Assembly: GCA_000507305.1 (NCBI GenBank) | Contig: DF239803.1 | Span: forward strand, 62,001-126,000 | From: Breviolum minutum Mf 1.05b.01 | Lineage: Eukaryota; Sar; Dinophyceae; Suessiales; Symbiodiniaceae | Direction of reading: 5' to 3' | DNA: 64,000 bases | Part shown: positions 54,442 through 62,250 of the stretch, piece after piece | Numbering within the stretch: position 1 is the first letter of the stretch | Layout: each line of letters opens with the position of its first letter | The notes under the pieces: model-generated | Told to the model about the DNA's origin: nothing | Database searches by the model: none | The model's input: the letters and a program-made list of their open reading frames with translations, nothing else | Position numbers and translations under genes: made by a program

Positions 54442-55150
54442 TCCCTCACGGTTTTTTCGCCATCGTTGACATCAAATGAGGTCCGTCAAATGGCACGAGT
54501 GCCGCTGTCGGAAGTCAGAAAGGCCATAGAAAAAAACATCCCATCCATCTCTGATGTCAGCGAGCAATATGAAATACATCAGGATCCTTCAATGGCGGAA
54601 AATGGGTGGCGTTTATCAAGGAATTGAGATGACACTTTGCAAGAATGTGTAGGTTGGTGAACTATTTTTGTTCCTTCCAGATCAAAAGCAGCCAAGAACT
54701 CAACAAGAAGTTAGGTAGTGAGGTATAATCCAAACAATGGTGATGATGATGAAAGACGGGTATAACCCAATTAACTCAATTACTGGTATAATCCAATTAA
54801 TGGTATAATCCAATTGACTCAACCAGGAAAAAAGATGTTGAAACAACCGTCATTTTTTTTTGTGAGATGAAACAACTTTTCTAATGCTTCATCCTGTTGA
54901 GCCAGGGAGCAGCAGTTGATCAGGAGACTGGGGAGTTGAAATCTTGTGAACAGGTGGTGGTTTCACCCTGGTTGTTTAGGGTTCATAGGGGATGATTATA
55001 AGATAAGATATGTATATATATATAATATATGAATAACTAGGTGGTGGTTTCTTAAATATTTTTGTATTTTCACCCCTATGCGGGGGGGAAATGATCGAAT
55101 TTGACAATCACATTTTTCAGATGGGTGGTTCAACCACCAACTAGATGTGA
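39096..55150 (+). CDS. Multi-exon gene with C-terminal COPI-associated-like membrane domain (5' end not defined)
   Basis: Twenty-seven exons chain in one frame (497 codons with stop): 39096-39168, 40212-40284, 40578-40614, 44025-44089, 44545-44658, 45045-45150, 45342-45380, 45532-45599, 47321-47392, 47610-47675, 48093-48143, 48442-48507, 49365-49403, 49981-50040, 50778-50912, 51354-51386, 51852-51917, 52016-52046, 52487-52507, 52858-52900, 53612-53671, 54045-54075, 54258-54275, 54481-54522, 54681-54714, 54910-54953, 55145-55150. Helical Ala-rich segments (VAKEKFPE, VQAKAYQYAGMAADIAW) precede about four hydrophobic segments: ILAFVGGVAALLQCIW; YVVHFYQ+AAFASTTILFE; LFYGFQG+TLWLCF; IGLWFIWMAVMHVLMGFG. 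PQEVAKKMRD+AYF follows. Order and motifs fit the COPI_assoc family as I recall it. Donors are GT, GC and GA. The role is probably in secretory membrane traffic, by inference. Confidence 0.6.
40664..40872 (+). mobile_element. Composite family A element (long form)
   Basis: It starts CTAGGTGGTGGTTTCACCCT, carries TTTAGGGTTTATAGGGTATG and (TA)n, then a second CTAGGTGGTGG at about 40760 and the end CCACCAACTAG. It lies in the long intron 40615-44024. Confidence 0.85.
41159..41226. mobile_element. Inverted-repeat element, family E
   Basis: CCATACCATCCATGTATGGT at the left pairs with the right end ATATCATACATTGATG around a short centre. Confidence 0.65.
41370..41477 (+). mobile_element. Inverted-repeat element, family D
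   Basis: It starts TACTGTTGATGGAAGAAAGC and ends GGATTTCTTCCATCGGCAGTA, TA-flanked, with GTAAATAATGGGATAAACTA in the centre. Confidence 0.85.
41554..41608 (+). repeat. 20-bp tandem repeat, about 2.7 copies
   Basis: ACCTTTTGGGAAGATAAATC repeats at 41554, 41574 and (partial) 41594, with one mismatch. Confidence 0.9.
41978..42094 (+). mobile_element. Inverted-repeat element, family D
   Basis: It starts TACTGTTGATGGAAGAAGTC and ends GGTTTCGGAACCATCAACAGTA. Confidence 0.85.
42424..42528 (+). mobile_element. Inverted-repeat element, family B
   Basis: It starts TACACCCCTCAAAACTAACA and ends ATTTTCAGGTTCCATGTTAC then a G run. A GC-rich island just right of it (42540-42610) may be an exon, frame unknown. 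Confidence 0.7.
43201..43300. mobile_element. Inverted-repeat element, family E (subtype with CCATGGGAC)
   Basis: CCCCATACCATCCATGGGAC at the left pairs with CCATGGATCCGTCATGGGTG at the right. CATGTAGGTCAATATACC lies inside. Confidence 0.75.
43713..43810. mobile_element. Inverted-repeat element, family E
   Basis: CCCATGATGGATCCATGGGA at the left, CATGTAGGTAAATATACC and CCATACATGG at the right. It directly abuts the long hairpin at 43811. Confidence 0.75.
43811..43917. repeat. 107-nt near-perfect palindrome (53-nt arms, 1-nt loop)
   Basis: The left arm starts CTGTTTCTGGTTCCCTTAAT. The right arm, read in reverse complement, differs at only three of 53 positions, and the centre AGAAG-G-CTTCT leaves a single unpaired base. 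It resembles a foldback transposable element remnant. It lies in the intron between exons at 40614 and 44025. Confidence 0.92.
45779..45886 (+). mobile_element. Inverted-repeat element, family B
   Basis: The left end is decayed (CCCAAAGTTTATCATGGAACC); the right end GCTATGTTTGTTTCAGGGAG GGTA is intact. Confidence 0.7.
45905..46007 (+). mobile_element. Inverted-repeat element, family A (diverged)
   Basis: It starts CTGGATGGTGGTTTCAAATA and ends GGGTTGAAACCACCAACTAG. Confidence 0.75.
46786..46895 (+). mobile_element. Inverted-repeat element, family B
   Basis: It starts GGCCCTCCCCGAAACTGACG and ends AAGCTGTTAGTTTCAG, with the GGTGGAAGTCGATGACATTTCC core. Confidence 0.7.
47723..47808 (+). mobile_element. 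Inverted-repeat element, family A (short)
   Basis: It starts TTAGGTGGTGGTTTCAAAAA and ends TCACCACCTAG. With the family D copy at 47954 it fills most of the intron 47676-48092. Confidence 0.75.
47954..48058 (+). mobile_element. Inverted-repeat element, family D
   Basis: It starts TACTGTTGATGGAGGAAATC and ends GCAGGATTTTGTCCATCAACAGTA, TA-flanked and nearly perfectly paired at the ends. Confidence 0.9.
49130..49196 (+). repeat. (AGAT)n microsatellite
   Basis: About 16 AGAT units with one C substitution, inside the intron 48508-49364. Confidence 0.97.
49460..49551. mobile_element. Inverted-repeat element, family G
   Basis: It starts ACCTAGACCCTCCAAGGG and ends CCTTTGGAGGATTCAGGT, the reverse orientation of the copy at 3199. 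Confidence 0.75.
50620..50720 (+). mobile_element. Inverted-repeat (introner-like) element, family A
   Basis: It starts CTAGGTGGTGGTTTCAAATA and ends GGTTCAACCACCAACCAG. It lies in the intron ending at 50777. Confidence 0.85.
51471..51567 (+). mobile_element. Inverted-repeat element, family A
   Basis: It starts AAGGGGGTGGTTTCAAAGAA and ends CTTGAAACCACCAACTAG, in the intron 51387-51851. Confidence 0.75.
51651..51756 (+). mobile_element. Inverted-repeat element, family B
   Basis: It starts TACCCCTCCGAAAACTAACA and ends CATGTTGGTTTTCAGGGAG GGTA, TA at both ends, in the same intron as the family A copy at 51471. Confidence 0.85.
52986..53113 (+). mobile_element. Inverted-repeat element, family D
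   Basis: It starts CACTGTTGATGGCTGAAATC and ends GGATTTTAGCCATCAACAGC then AGTA. It lies in the intron 52901-53611; another decayed copy lies near 52644-52780. Confidence 0.85.
54104..54235 (+). mobile_element. Inverted-repeat element, family B (diverged subfamily)
   Basis: It starts TACCCTCCAGGGAACGAGTC with GATATCCCACC, and ends GGGGATATGTGATATG..GTTCCCAGGGGG. It resembles the copy at 4009 and fills most of the intron between exons at 54075 and 54258. Confidence 0.65.
54300..54441 (+). repeat. TTCATTGTTCATCA minisatellite passing into (CAT)n microsatellite
   Basis: Irregular 14-base units (54310-54378) are followed by about 20 CAT units (54379-54441). It occupies the intron 54276-54480. 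Confidence 0.95.
54951..55144 (+). mobile_element. Composite family A element acting as the last intron
   Basis: After exon codon CAG the element begins GTGGTGGTTTCACCCTGGTT, supplying a GT donor. It contains TTTAGGGTTCATAGGGGATG, (TA)n, an inner CTAGGTGGTGG copy, and ends CCACCAACTAG, supplying the AG acceptor. Splicing it out leaves ATG TGA as the last codons of the COPI-associated-like gene. Confidence 0.7.
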
Positions 55151-55440
55151 ATTTTGTATTGTGATGTCAGATGACGAATTTCCACCCAAAGTAGCTGGCG
55201 CTTGGAATCCAAGCAGCGATTTGGAACTGGGGATATCTAAATCCCGAAGCAAATAGGGGAGCGATGAACGGAGCGATTCCCCCCCGGTTTCGATCAGCAC
55301 ATCTTAGACTTCGGAAATTCCAATCAAATTCCGGAGAATTCGGGTGGGTTCTACAAGTTTGGACATGTTAAGAGCTGCCATTTCATCCTGCAACCATTGA
55401 ATGACCTAAGTATAGTTGTTTTGCCACTATTTCTCACCAG

Positions 55441-57444
55441 AAATCCTCTGTTGAGCACAACAGTGGTTGAAATATCGGTGGCGACTCAGGAGCAACCGGG
55501 TGAGAAGAAAGTGTGAAGCTTAGAGGTTTTTTTCGGTGTTCCAATGGGGCTGGGAAGCATGGAAAGCAACCAGCAGCTGAAGGGTTTACTAATTTTCAAT
55601 GGCTCTCATACCGTTGATGGAATCCCCAAGAATTACCTGAGATGTGTTGCAAGTAGCTTGTATTGCCCAGGAACCTTTGATTGCTGCCTCAGCCAGTAGT
55701 GCACAGGCACTGGTTGATAGGTTGATGCAATTCTGCTGTGATGATCTTTCAGAAGGAGTGTACCATCTTGTAACTATTTGGATGATCATATTATAAGCAT
55801 GTTCGATAACTCTCTTAAGTAAGGTTATTCTAGCTCAGTTATATGTATATATATATAATATAGTTGCACAGTTCAACTGACAAGCTATAAACCCAAGTAT
55901 CATCAGCAGAGGAAAAAGTGTGTTTTTTTTCTGGATATGTTGGGAATTCATGCATAATCTCCATTCCAGAAACGGATTGATCCCACAAAATGGCCAGGGT
56001 CAGGGTCGGTCAGATGCGCCGGCCGCCCAACCGTCATTGGCTTAGTGAAGTTGGTGGGGATGACATGACATTGGGACAAGCGCCAAACAAGGGCATACCA
56101 GGGAAACGTATCACTTGTGGGAATTTGGGGCTATATTTTATCCCACTATGCATAAAATGATGGTATGTATAGTGTATACACATATCTAAAGTGGCAATCC
56201 CCCAAAATCAACAATATATTATCTCTCTATACATATATTTTTACATGACATACGACATAGTAGTATGATATATATATTTTTATGTATATAGTATGGTATA
56301 CCACCGATATCATCCTACGTCATCCTACATTGTATGCCCCCAACTACATCAAACTATCTTCTTTTTCTCTTGTTCAAGTAATGGTAAATTGGTGGCATAA
56401 GGGTTGCTGATCTTGGGATCCAAGGTCCAAATCTGGAGGCGGAGGCGGATCCCGGATCCCACTTATCTCCTCGTTGAACGGAAGGGCCATGGGGACCGAC
56501 CTAACACCCTTCCCCCGAATACCATAGGGAAAGCCTGAGTTTCACTAGACTTTGCGGCAGTTCACAGGTGAGAGCAACTTTAAAGGCATAGTTTTGTTTT
56601 TTTGGGTGGCATGCTGAATGTAGATTTAAAAGAACAACTGTTGAAAGCTTGAGTTGCATGGTGATCTGATTGACCATGTATGTTTTTAGTTTCGTCGTTG
56701 ACGTTAGGAAAGGCTTTTAAACGTCTGCAAGACAGAAAACAAAGGAACTGAAACTCTAGAAGTGTGTACAAATCTGATTTCTCAAACTCCTGGAAGGAAG
56801 GCTTCAACAAAAAAAGTTGAATCTCGCACTTTTGAAGAAATCGAGTTCTGAAGTCTGCACATCAAACCATTTGAAACGACCCATGTTGAAACAGGCAAAG
56901 GCTGTTGTGTTCTTCAATGAGCATCTGAGGGAAACGGGCCCAAGGTTTTTCTGTCTTCAAGGAAGGGATAACCCAGAGGTTTGCCTCAGGAGTTCCCGAA
57001 AAGCTCCTTGATTTGAATCGAATAATCAACTGGATTCCAAGCGTCCACAAAATTTCCCGTTAAAAGGGTGACGTGGGATCTGTTGAAAGCAACGGTTTTC
57101 CGCGGCAATCATGGAATGGAGTGAGGTCTTTTTTCTGATTGATCATTTGACATTCGTTCAAAACATTGCTGATTTCTTGCAGAGACCACATGTTTCATCT
57201 TGATCAACTAGATAAGCTCTCAAAACATGTGCAAATAATATTTGCTAGGTGGTGGTTTCAAACATGTTTTATTTTTACCCCTGGGGACTGATATTCTTGA
57301 AATTCGTTGAAACCACCAACTAGATTTGGACCGTTGCTTGGATACTTTTCAATCAATTCAATGCCCGTTCTGACCCACGAAGAAAGCTCCACTGAAATGT
57401 TGGTGGGACTGTCGAAAGACGTCGCGAGTGTTGGAGACACCTGA
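55441..57444 (+). CDS. Unidentified split gene following the COPI-associated-like gene
   Basis: The exon chain is: 55441-55499 (NPLLSTTVVEISVATQEQP, GT donor); 55657-55757 (CIAQEPLIAASASSAQALVD, RLMQFCCDDLSEG, GT donor); 56962-57002 (EGITQRFASGVPE, GC donor); 57183-57248 (DHMFHLDQLDKLSKHVQIIF, GT donor); 57324-57444 (FGPLLGYFSINSMPVLTHEE, SSTEMLVGLSKDVASVGDT, stop TGA). Phases agree within each pair (first-second, third-fourth-fifth). A further exon near 56415-56480 is possible. The intron 57249-57323 is exactly one family A element. Both ends of the chain are uncertain, and it could be part of a longer gene. No domain is recognised. It ends 270 bases before the first RPL35A ATG. Confidence 0.45.
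57245..57323 (+). mobile_element. Family A element forming a precise 75-nt intron (introner)
   Basis: CTAG|GTGGTGGTTTCAAACATG ... GTTGAAACCACCAACTAG|: the GT donor and AG acceptor are the element's own ends, and one CTAG remains in the spliced product. The exons on both sides are coding-like and stay in frame. Confidence 0.8.
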
Positions 57445-57714
57445 AATCCTCAGGTACATCCCGAAATTGAATATGTAGCTAGCTGGATGTGATGGGAAAA
57501 AGATGTCACAAAAGTGCCGCGGATCATCGCAGATAGCAATATCAAAAATGCAGGAATTAGGAATGGACTTGTAACTCAGCCAAAACACCCAGGAGACTTG
57601 CATGAGAGCTGGTTTTATTTCAATATCAGAGTTAGACAATTTTCGGGTGTCACTTTTGGCTCTCAGCGGATTGGGCTGCTCTGAAAAAAGAGCTTGGCAG
57701 TTGGGTCATTTGAG

Positions 57715-58089
57715 ATGGCAGAAAAGGTGGAAGCGTCGGCCACGAAAAAGAAGTTCGTGAAGAAGACCAAGCAGCCAGTGCGACTCTATGCTAAAGGTGT
57801 GATCTTGGGCTACAAGCGAAGCAAGTCGAACTGCTACAGCAACTGCACCCTACTGAAGATTGATGGTGTCCGCACAAAGGACGACACGCAGTACTACGTT
57901 GGCAAGAAAGTTGCATATGTCTACAAGGCCAAGAAAGAGATCAACCATTCCAAGTTCCGAGTGATGTGGGGCAAGATTCGTCGTTCCCATGGCAACTCTG
58001 GTGTGGTGCGAGCCAAGTTCGGCAAGAGCATTCCTCCCAAGGCCTTCGGGGCTGCTTGCCGTGTGATGCTCTACCCCAGCTCCATCTGA
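57715..58089 (+). CDS. RPL35A: 60S ribosomal protein L35a (eL33), copy 1
   Basis: 124 codons, intronless. After a Lys-rich N-terminus (TKKKFVKKTKQPV) it shows the eL33 signature: RLYAKGVILGYKRSKSN, TLLKIDGV, YYVGKKVAYVYKAK, RVMWGKIRRSHGNSGVVRAK and the conserved C-terminus RVMLYPSSI. eL33 is a component of the large ribosomal subunit. The ATG at 57715 (GAGATGGCA) is chosen because homologous sequence in copy 2 diverges upstream of it. About 50 bases upstream, CACTTTTGGCTCTCAG resembles the 3' end of the dinoflagellate spliced leader. Copy 2 starts 757 bases downstream. GC-rich third positions and strong codon bias contrast with neighbours and fit a highly expressed gene. Confidence 0.97.
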   Translation: MAEKVEASATKKKFVKKTKQPVRLYAKGVILGYKRSKSNCYSNCTLLKIDGVRTKDDTQYYVGKKVAYVYKAKKEINHSKFRVMWGKIRRSHGNSGVVRAKFGKSIPPKAFGAACRVMLYPSSI

Positions 58090-58471
58090 GATCTTTTTAG
58101 CCGTTGAATCTTCTAGTCACGTGTCACTTTGCTCAAGGCAGCTCTCGTTTTCTCAGACAGAATCTATGCAGCCAAAAAATGCAGCATTGAGAGTAGCATT
58201 GGCCTGTTGTTATGTAAATGAAGAGATCATTGCATTGCACCATCGCACCATTTTCCAGGTTCTTCTCTATCTTCTATATACTTCAAGTATCTTCAAGTCA
58301 ACATGTCATGTGATTGGTGCTAGTAAGAAGTCTTTCTACATCTGCAGAATAGTTCTTTGCCGCATGATACCAGTAATTGCATTATCTTCATGACATGAAT
58401 ATCATCAGGTCGGCTCAAAGGGGGGGTTTGAGGTTTGTCGCTTGGTAAACGGGAGATCCTTACACCTCAAG
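58090..58471. other. Spacer between the two RPL35A copies
   Basis: 382 bases with no coding signal and no clear homology to the sequence before copy 1. CGGCTCAAAG at 58411-58420 resembles the spliced-leader 3' end, 52 bases before the second ATG. Confidence 0.6.
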
Positions 58472-58846
58472 ATGGCAGAAAAGGTGGAAGCGCCGGCCAC
58501 CAAAAAGAAGTTCGTGAAGAAGACCAAGCAGCCAGTGCGACTCTATGCTAAAGGTGTGATCTTGGGCTACAAGCGAAGCAAGTCGAACTGCTACAGCAAC
58601 TGCACCCTACTGAAGATTGATGGTGTCCGCACAAAGGACGACACCCAGTACTACGTTGGCAAGAAAGTTGCATATGTCTACAAGGCCAAGAAAGAGATCA
58701 ACCATTCCAAGTTCCGAGTGATGTGGGGCAAGATTCGTCGTTCCCATGGCAACTCTGGCGTGGTGCGAGCCAAGTTCGGCAAGAGCATTCCTCCCAAGGC
58801 CTTCGGGGCTGCTTGCCGTGTGATGCTCTACCCCAGCTCCATCTGA
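58472..58846 (+). CDS. RPL35A: 60S ribosomal protein L35a (eL33), copy 2
   Basis: 124 codons, intronless, same strand. It differs from copy 1 at about five bases, with one amino-acid change (Pro for Ser at residue 8, VEAPATKKK). It keeps all eL33 motifs (GYKRSKSN, YVYKAKKE, HGNSGVVRAKFG, RVMLYPSSI). Near-identical coding sequence but unrelated flanks suggest either recent duplication with rapid flank turnover, gene conversion, or independent retroposition of spliced-leader mRNA. The ATG at 58472 follows CTCAAG. Confidence 0.97.
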   Translation: MAEKVEAPATKKKFVKKTKQPVRLYAKGVILGYKRSKSNCYSNCTLLKIDGVRTKDDTQYYVGKKVAYVYKAKKEINHSKFRVMWGKIRRSHGNSGVVRAKFGKSIPPKAFGAACRVMLYPSSI

Positions 58847-59778
58847 GATGTTTGGCAAGTCAGCCTCCCTTTGAGCCAGTGGAAAAATAATGCTCGCATT
58901 GTTCAGCAACTGATATACCGTGGTAATGGTGAACTGGAATCATGATAGCCTTCGGTTTGTCGATGTTGAGTCATTTGTAGCTGTAGAATCCATACACACA
59001 GAGTATTTTTTTATCAAAAGTTGAGTCTCAATTCTATTTTTTCATAGTGTTAAGACTTCTTCCAAAACCCCCTTTTGCCAGATATATATGATATATATAT
59101 ATATATGATATATTGTACATACATATACAAGATAGAGCAAATACCATTCAAATACATCAACACTAGGCATGACACGTTTCCCGTTTCATTTGCAAAATCT
59201 CAGGCTTGGCTCAAGGGGAGCAGGCCCGAAAGGTCCATGTTGACGTTGAGGTGCTCATGATTTTTCCAGATTTCGGGCCTATCATGGTTGACTCACAAGT
59301 TTTGAGACAATTTCAACGACGAAATTCTACGGATTTTTTGGTTGGTACCATTTTTTTTTCCACCGAACCGAACCTTTGTCGCTTCCACCGGCGGGTTGGG
59401 AAGTGGTCTTTCCTCGTTCGTTCCGTCCCGCAGGTGTGCTGATAAAGTCGTTGGGTGTTTGGGGGGGGGGGATTTCGGTCTCCAACTGGAGCCATTTCAG
59501 TCCCTTGGAAACCTGAGGAGAAATGGCCGATCGATCCATGCGTGCCTTGAAGGAGAAATTGACGTGCTTTGTTTGTCTTTTTCTCACAGATCTGAGTTTG
59601 GAGGAGTTTCATGTTTTTTCTCATCATTTTTGTTGTGTAATGATAGGATTGATTGCAATTGCTTTGCCAAATAACCAATACTTATCTTACATTTTCTTGA
59701 GACTAAGACTTGCTCAGACTTGTTGAATGATTTTACACTTTTTCATGGCATGATTTATTGTTTTGGGTGCTTCTTCAG
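58847..59778. other. No confident gene; spacer
   Basis: AT-rich with (TA)n at 59082-59112. TTGGCTCAAG at 59206-59215 is identical to the last ten bases of the dinoflagellate spliced leader, followed by an open stretch (GEQARKVHVDVEVL) that might be an exon. Nothing else is convincing. Confidence 0.5.
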
Positions 59779-60618
59779 GAGAACCAGCCTCCAAATGAGG
59801 TGCAAAATTCAAAAAAGCAGGCAGGGTGGATGGTTTTGTGCCTTCATTGCTCCTTTCTGACTTCCATATCGTCAACCAGGTTGATGCCGACAGTGCTGAG
59901 GGTGACACTTCGGGAAACCTCCCAGTGAAGAATACATTCATCCACTTTGGGAGCCCGTCAAGGAGGGAAAAAATTGGGGGTGGATGATTTGCTGAAGACC
60001 TTTTTTCAAATTTTATTTTTTCACGAATGATTTGCTCGTTTTTGTTCCTTGGTTGTGGTACTTGTGGTTGTTCGGTAGTCTTGACTTTGCTTGGTTTCAG
60101 CTTTGGCTTTAGCTTCAGGCTGGTGCTGATGCCACTGCCGTAGATGTATCAATCATTTCTGCTTCTTGATTACCAAAACTAACATGGCAATGGAAAATCT
60201 ACCATTTGAAGATGTATATATACATATTATGTATCCCTATTGAAAACTGGTAGATCTTCCAGCCTGCCATGGCCATGTTTTCGGGGTGGTTTACCTCATA
60301 GAAATCCGTACCGCCTTTTGGACCATGATAACCTTGGTAGATTTTAGAGGCCTATGGACAAATTCCATTTTAAGATTCAACTCGAGGTTTTTTTGGGTCA
60401 ACACACACATAGATACATAACATAACGCAACACTGATACTGATACTGATTACACAAAAAAAACAACCAGATGCCGCAGCGTTTTCAATCAGGACACCTGT
60501 TGGGCACAGAGGAAGTTTGGCAACGCCTAAGACGGTGCCTCCACATTTTGCTCCCGAAGTGAGCAATGCATCTACTGCTCCGTTAGGGATCTCAACTTTT
60601 GATGCAACTAGCGACTGA
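59779..60618 (+). CDS. Unidentified split gene with NTFIHF motif
   Basis: Exons: 59779-59832 (ENQPPNEVQNSKKQAGWM; acceptor CTTCTTCAG, GT donor); 59880-59966 (VDADSAEGDTSGNLPVKN then NTFIHFGSPSRR; acceptor CAACCAG, GA donor); possibly 60113-60139 (LQAGADATA); and 60470-60618 (AAAFSIRTPVGHRGSLATPK, then SNASTAPLGISTFDATSD, stop TGA). The N-T-F-I-H-F segment recurs in many dinoflagellate proteins of unknown function, as I recall. The short intron 59833-59879 (47 bases) is in phase. The phase into the last exon is not resolved, so an exon may be missing. Upstream exons are undefined. Confidence 0.45.
60175..60296 (+). mobile_element. Inverted-repeat element, family B (decayed)
   Basis: The left end is ACCAAAACTAACATGGCAAT, the right end CATGGCCATGTTTTCGGGGT, with AAAATCTACCATTTGAAGAT as in the copy at 51651. 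It lies in an intron of the NTFIHF gene. Confidence 0.65.
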
Positions 60619-61464
60619 GAATGTCAGGGATGAATCCCAACATCTTGTTTGTTGACTGAGGATACTGTAACATGTTTAAAGTGATGCCGGATTTCTACTA
60701 GAGTGAGATCACCGGATTTTCAGACAGAGATGTCGACATTCATTCGGGCTTGAAATTATCAAAGATGGCAAGTCCAAAGGTCTTTTTTTCTAAGCTTGCT
60801 GTTGATGACATGATACTCCCTTGCTTGGAATACATAATGTGGAAACTATTTGCATCATTCTTAGAGACATCAGTCTACGGAAAAAAATGCAAGTCTTGCT
60901 GTAGTACAAGCTTGTGATGTGCATATTTATGGATGTCATAATTTCACAGCGTTCCATATATTATATATAGATGAATACACCGTATACCTCATGCATATAT
61001 AATGTATATATATATATATATATTATTATATATTTAGGTTTAAGTGCTCACCTTTCTCTATCAAATTCCCAGGGGGTCGTCATGTCTTTCCCATGGCGCC
61101 AAGGATAGCTCCACTGCGCTTGTTTGACTTTCTGCCGAGTCCGCAAGCTGCGTTCTCAGCGATCTAGCGATCTAACTGGGCAAATTTCTAACGACCTAAA
61201 ACCCGCCGGTTTTGTCACCTTAAATGGTGGCTTAGTAAGGGAATCACCCCAACATCCCCTGGGAAGTGATGATAAGTGATGGGCAGAATCAGCATCCAAA
61301 TTAACTACATTTTGATATATAGAAATTTCAATTGAAACTATTCTTGGTAATCCATCGTGGAAAACGATGACTTCAAAAAAATATCTCTTTACTTTTTCCA
61401 TGTGATTTGTTATGCATTTTTTTTGAATTTACTATTGAAGAAGTTCATCAGCTTGTGAAATTTC
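60619..61464. other. No gene seen
   Basis: AT-rich spacer with a long (TA)n run at 61003-61034. A GC-richer piece near 61080-61160 has no coding frame supported by splice sites. Confidence 0.5.
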
Positions 61465-62250
61465 CAGCATCCTGTTTTCCTGCAATGAAAAAGAACCAAG
61501 AAACCTCATCCCGCTTCCTCAACTCAACCCACGTCATACGGAACGTTTTGAACCCCACGGAATTTTGCCACCGCAAACGACCGGTCCAGGTGGCGAACAA
61601 TCAAAGTGCACCAACCGCACCAAGCGCACCAAACCCAACGGCTTCCACAAGCCAAGTTCCAGCTCTACAGGCGTCGTTTCGTTGAGTGAGTTTCGTTGGG
61701 GAGTTTTGGGGGTTGAGGAGGTCATCTCAGATGCTCCATGGGACGAACGGTATATTTGCCTACATGAAAAAAACCATAAAAATCAAGCATCCATGTAGGT
61801 AAATATACCATCCAGGGATGGTGTGGGACTTTTTTAATTTGGACCTTTTTCTTCTCCGGAAAAACTGCGCCGTGAATGGAAGACATTTTTGACGAAACTG
61901 CAAGGCGGAGACCATTACGGCCATGGCTGCCTTCCATGCAGTTCACGCAAGGAAAGCTCAGGATCTGTGTGAGCAGCGGAGAAAAAAACACTGATCTAGA
62001 ATAATGAGAAGTGAATTATTTTCAGCAAATGAACGGTTTGAACAATCATGTTTGAATTCGATTTCAAGAGTTTGTTCAAAGTATATATTACAAATATACA
62101 GTTTGAATATGGAGATTTTTTGTTAAGATTAACTGCACCAAGGCCATCTTCTCTGCGATGCCCACGGCAGCAATGCCACCCCTTCCACAACTAGGGGGAT
62201 ATCAGGACATCGGGTCGAATCGGGGATGCCTGGCTGGTTGCTCGAGTATA
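61465..62250 (+). CDS. Candidate exons of an unidentified gene
   Basis: Three coding-like islands on the plus strand: about 61465-61685 (ETSSRFLNSTHVIRN, ANNQSAPTAPSAPNPTASTS), about 61855-61970 (LRREWKTFLTKLQGGDHYGH) and about 62132-62250 (INCTKAIFSAMPTAAMPPLP). Each follows an AG, but donors and phases are not resolved, and the first island is open in a second frame too. A family E element lies between the first and second. No domain recognised. Confidence 0.35.
61735..61828. mobile_element. Inverted-repeat element, family E
   Basis: ACGGTATATTTGCCTACATG at the left pairs with CATGTAGGTAAATATACCAT at the right. Confidence 0.8.

Noticed and set aside
57258-57639. Minus-strand frames reading coding-like peptides (for example SFDSPTNISVELSSW)
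   Set aside because: The plus strand explains the same bases better: introner splicing keeps frame at both sides and leads to a stop, whereas the minus-strand join loses one base.
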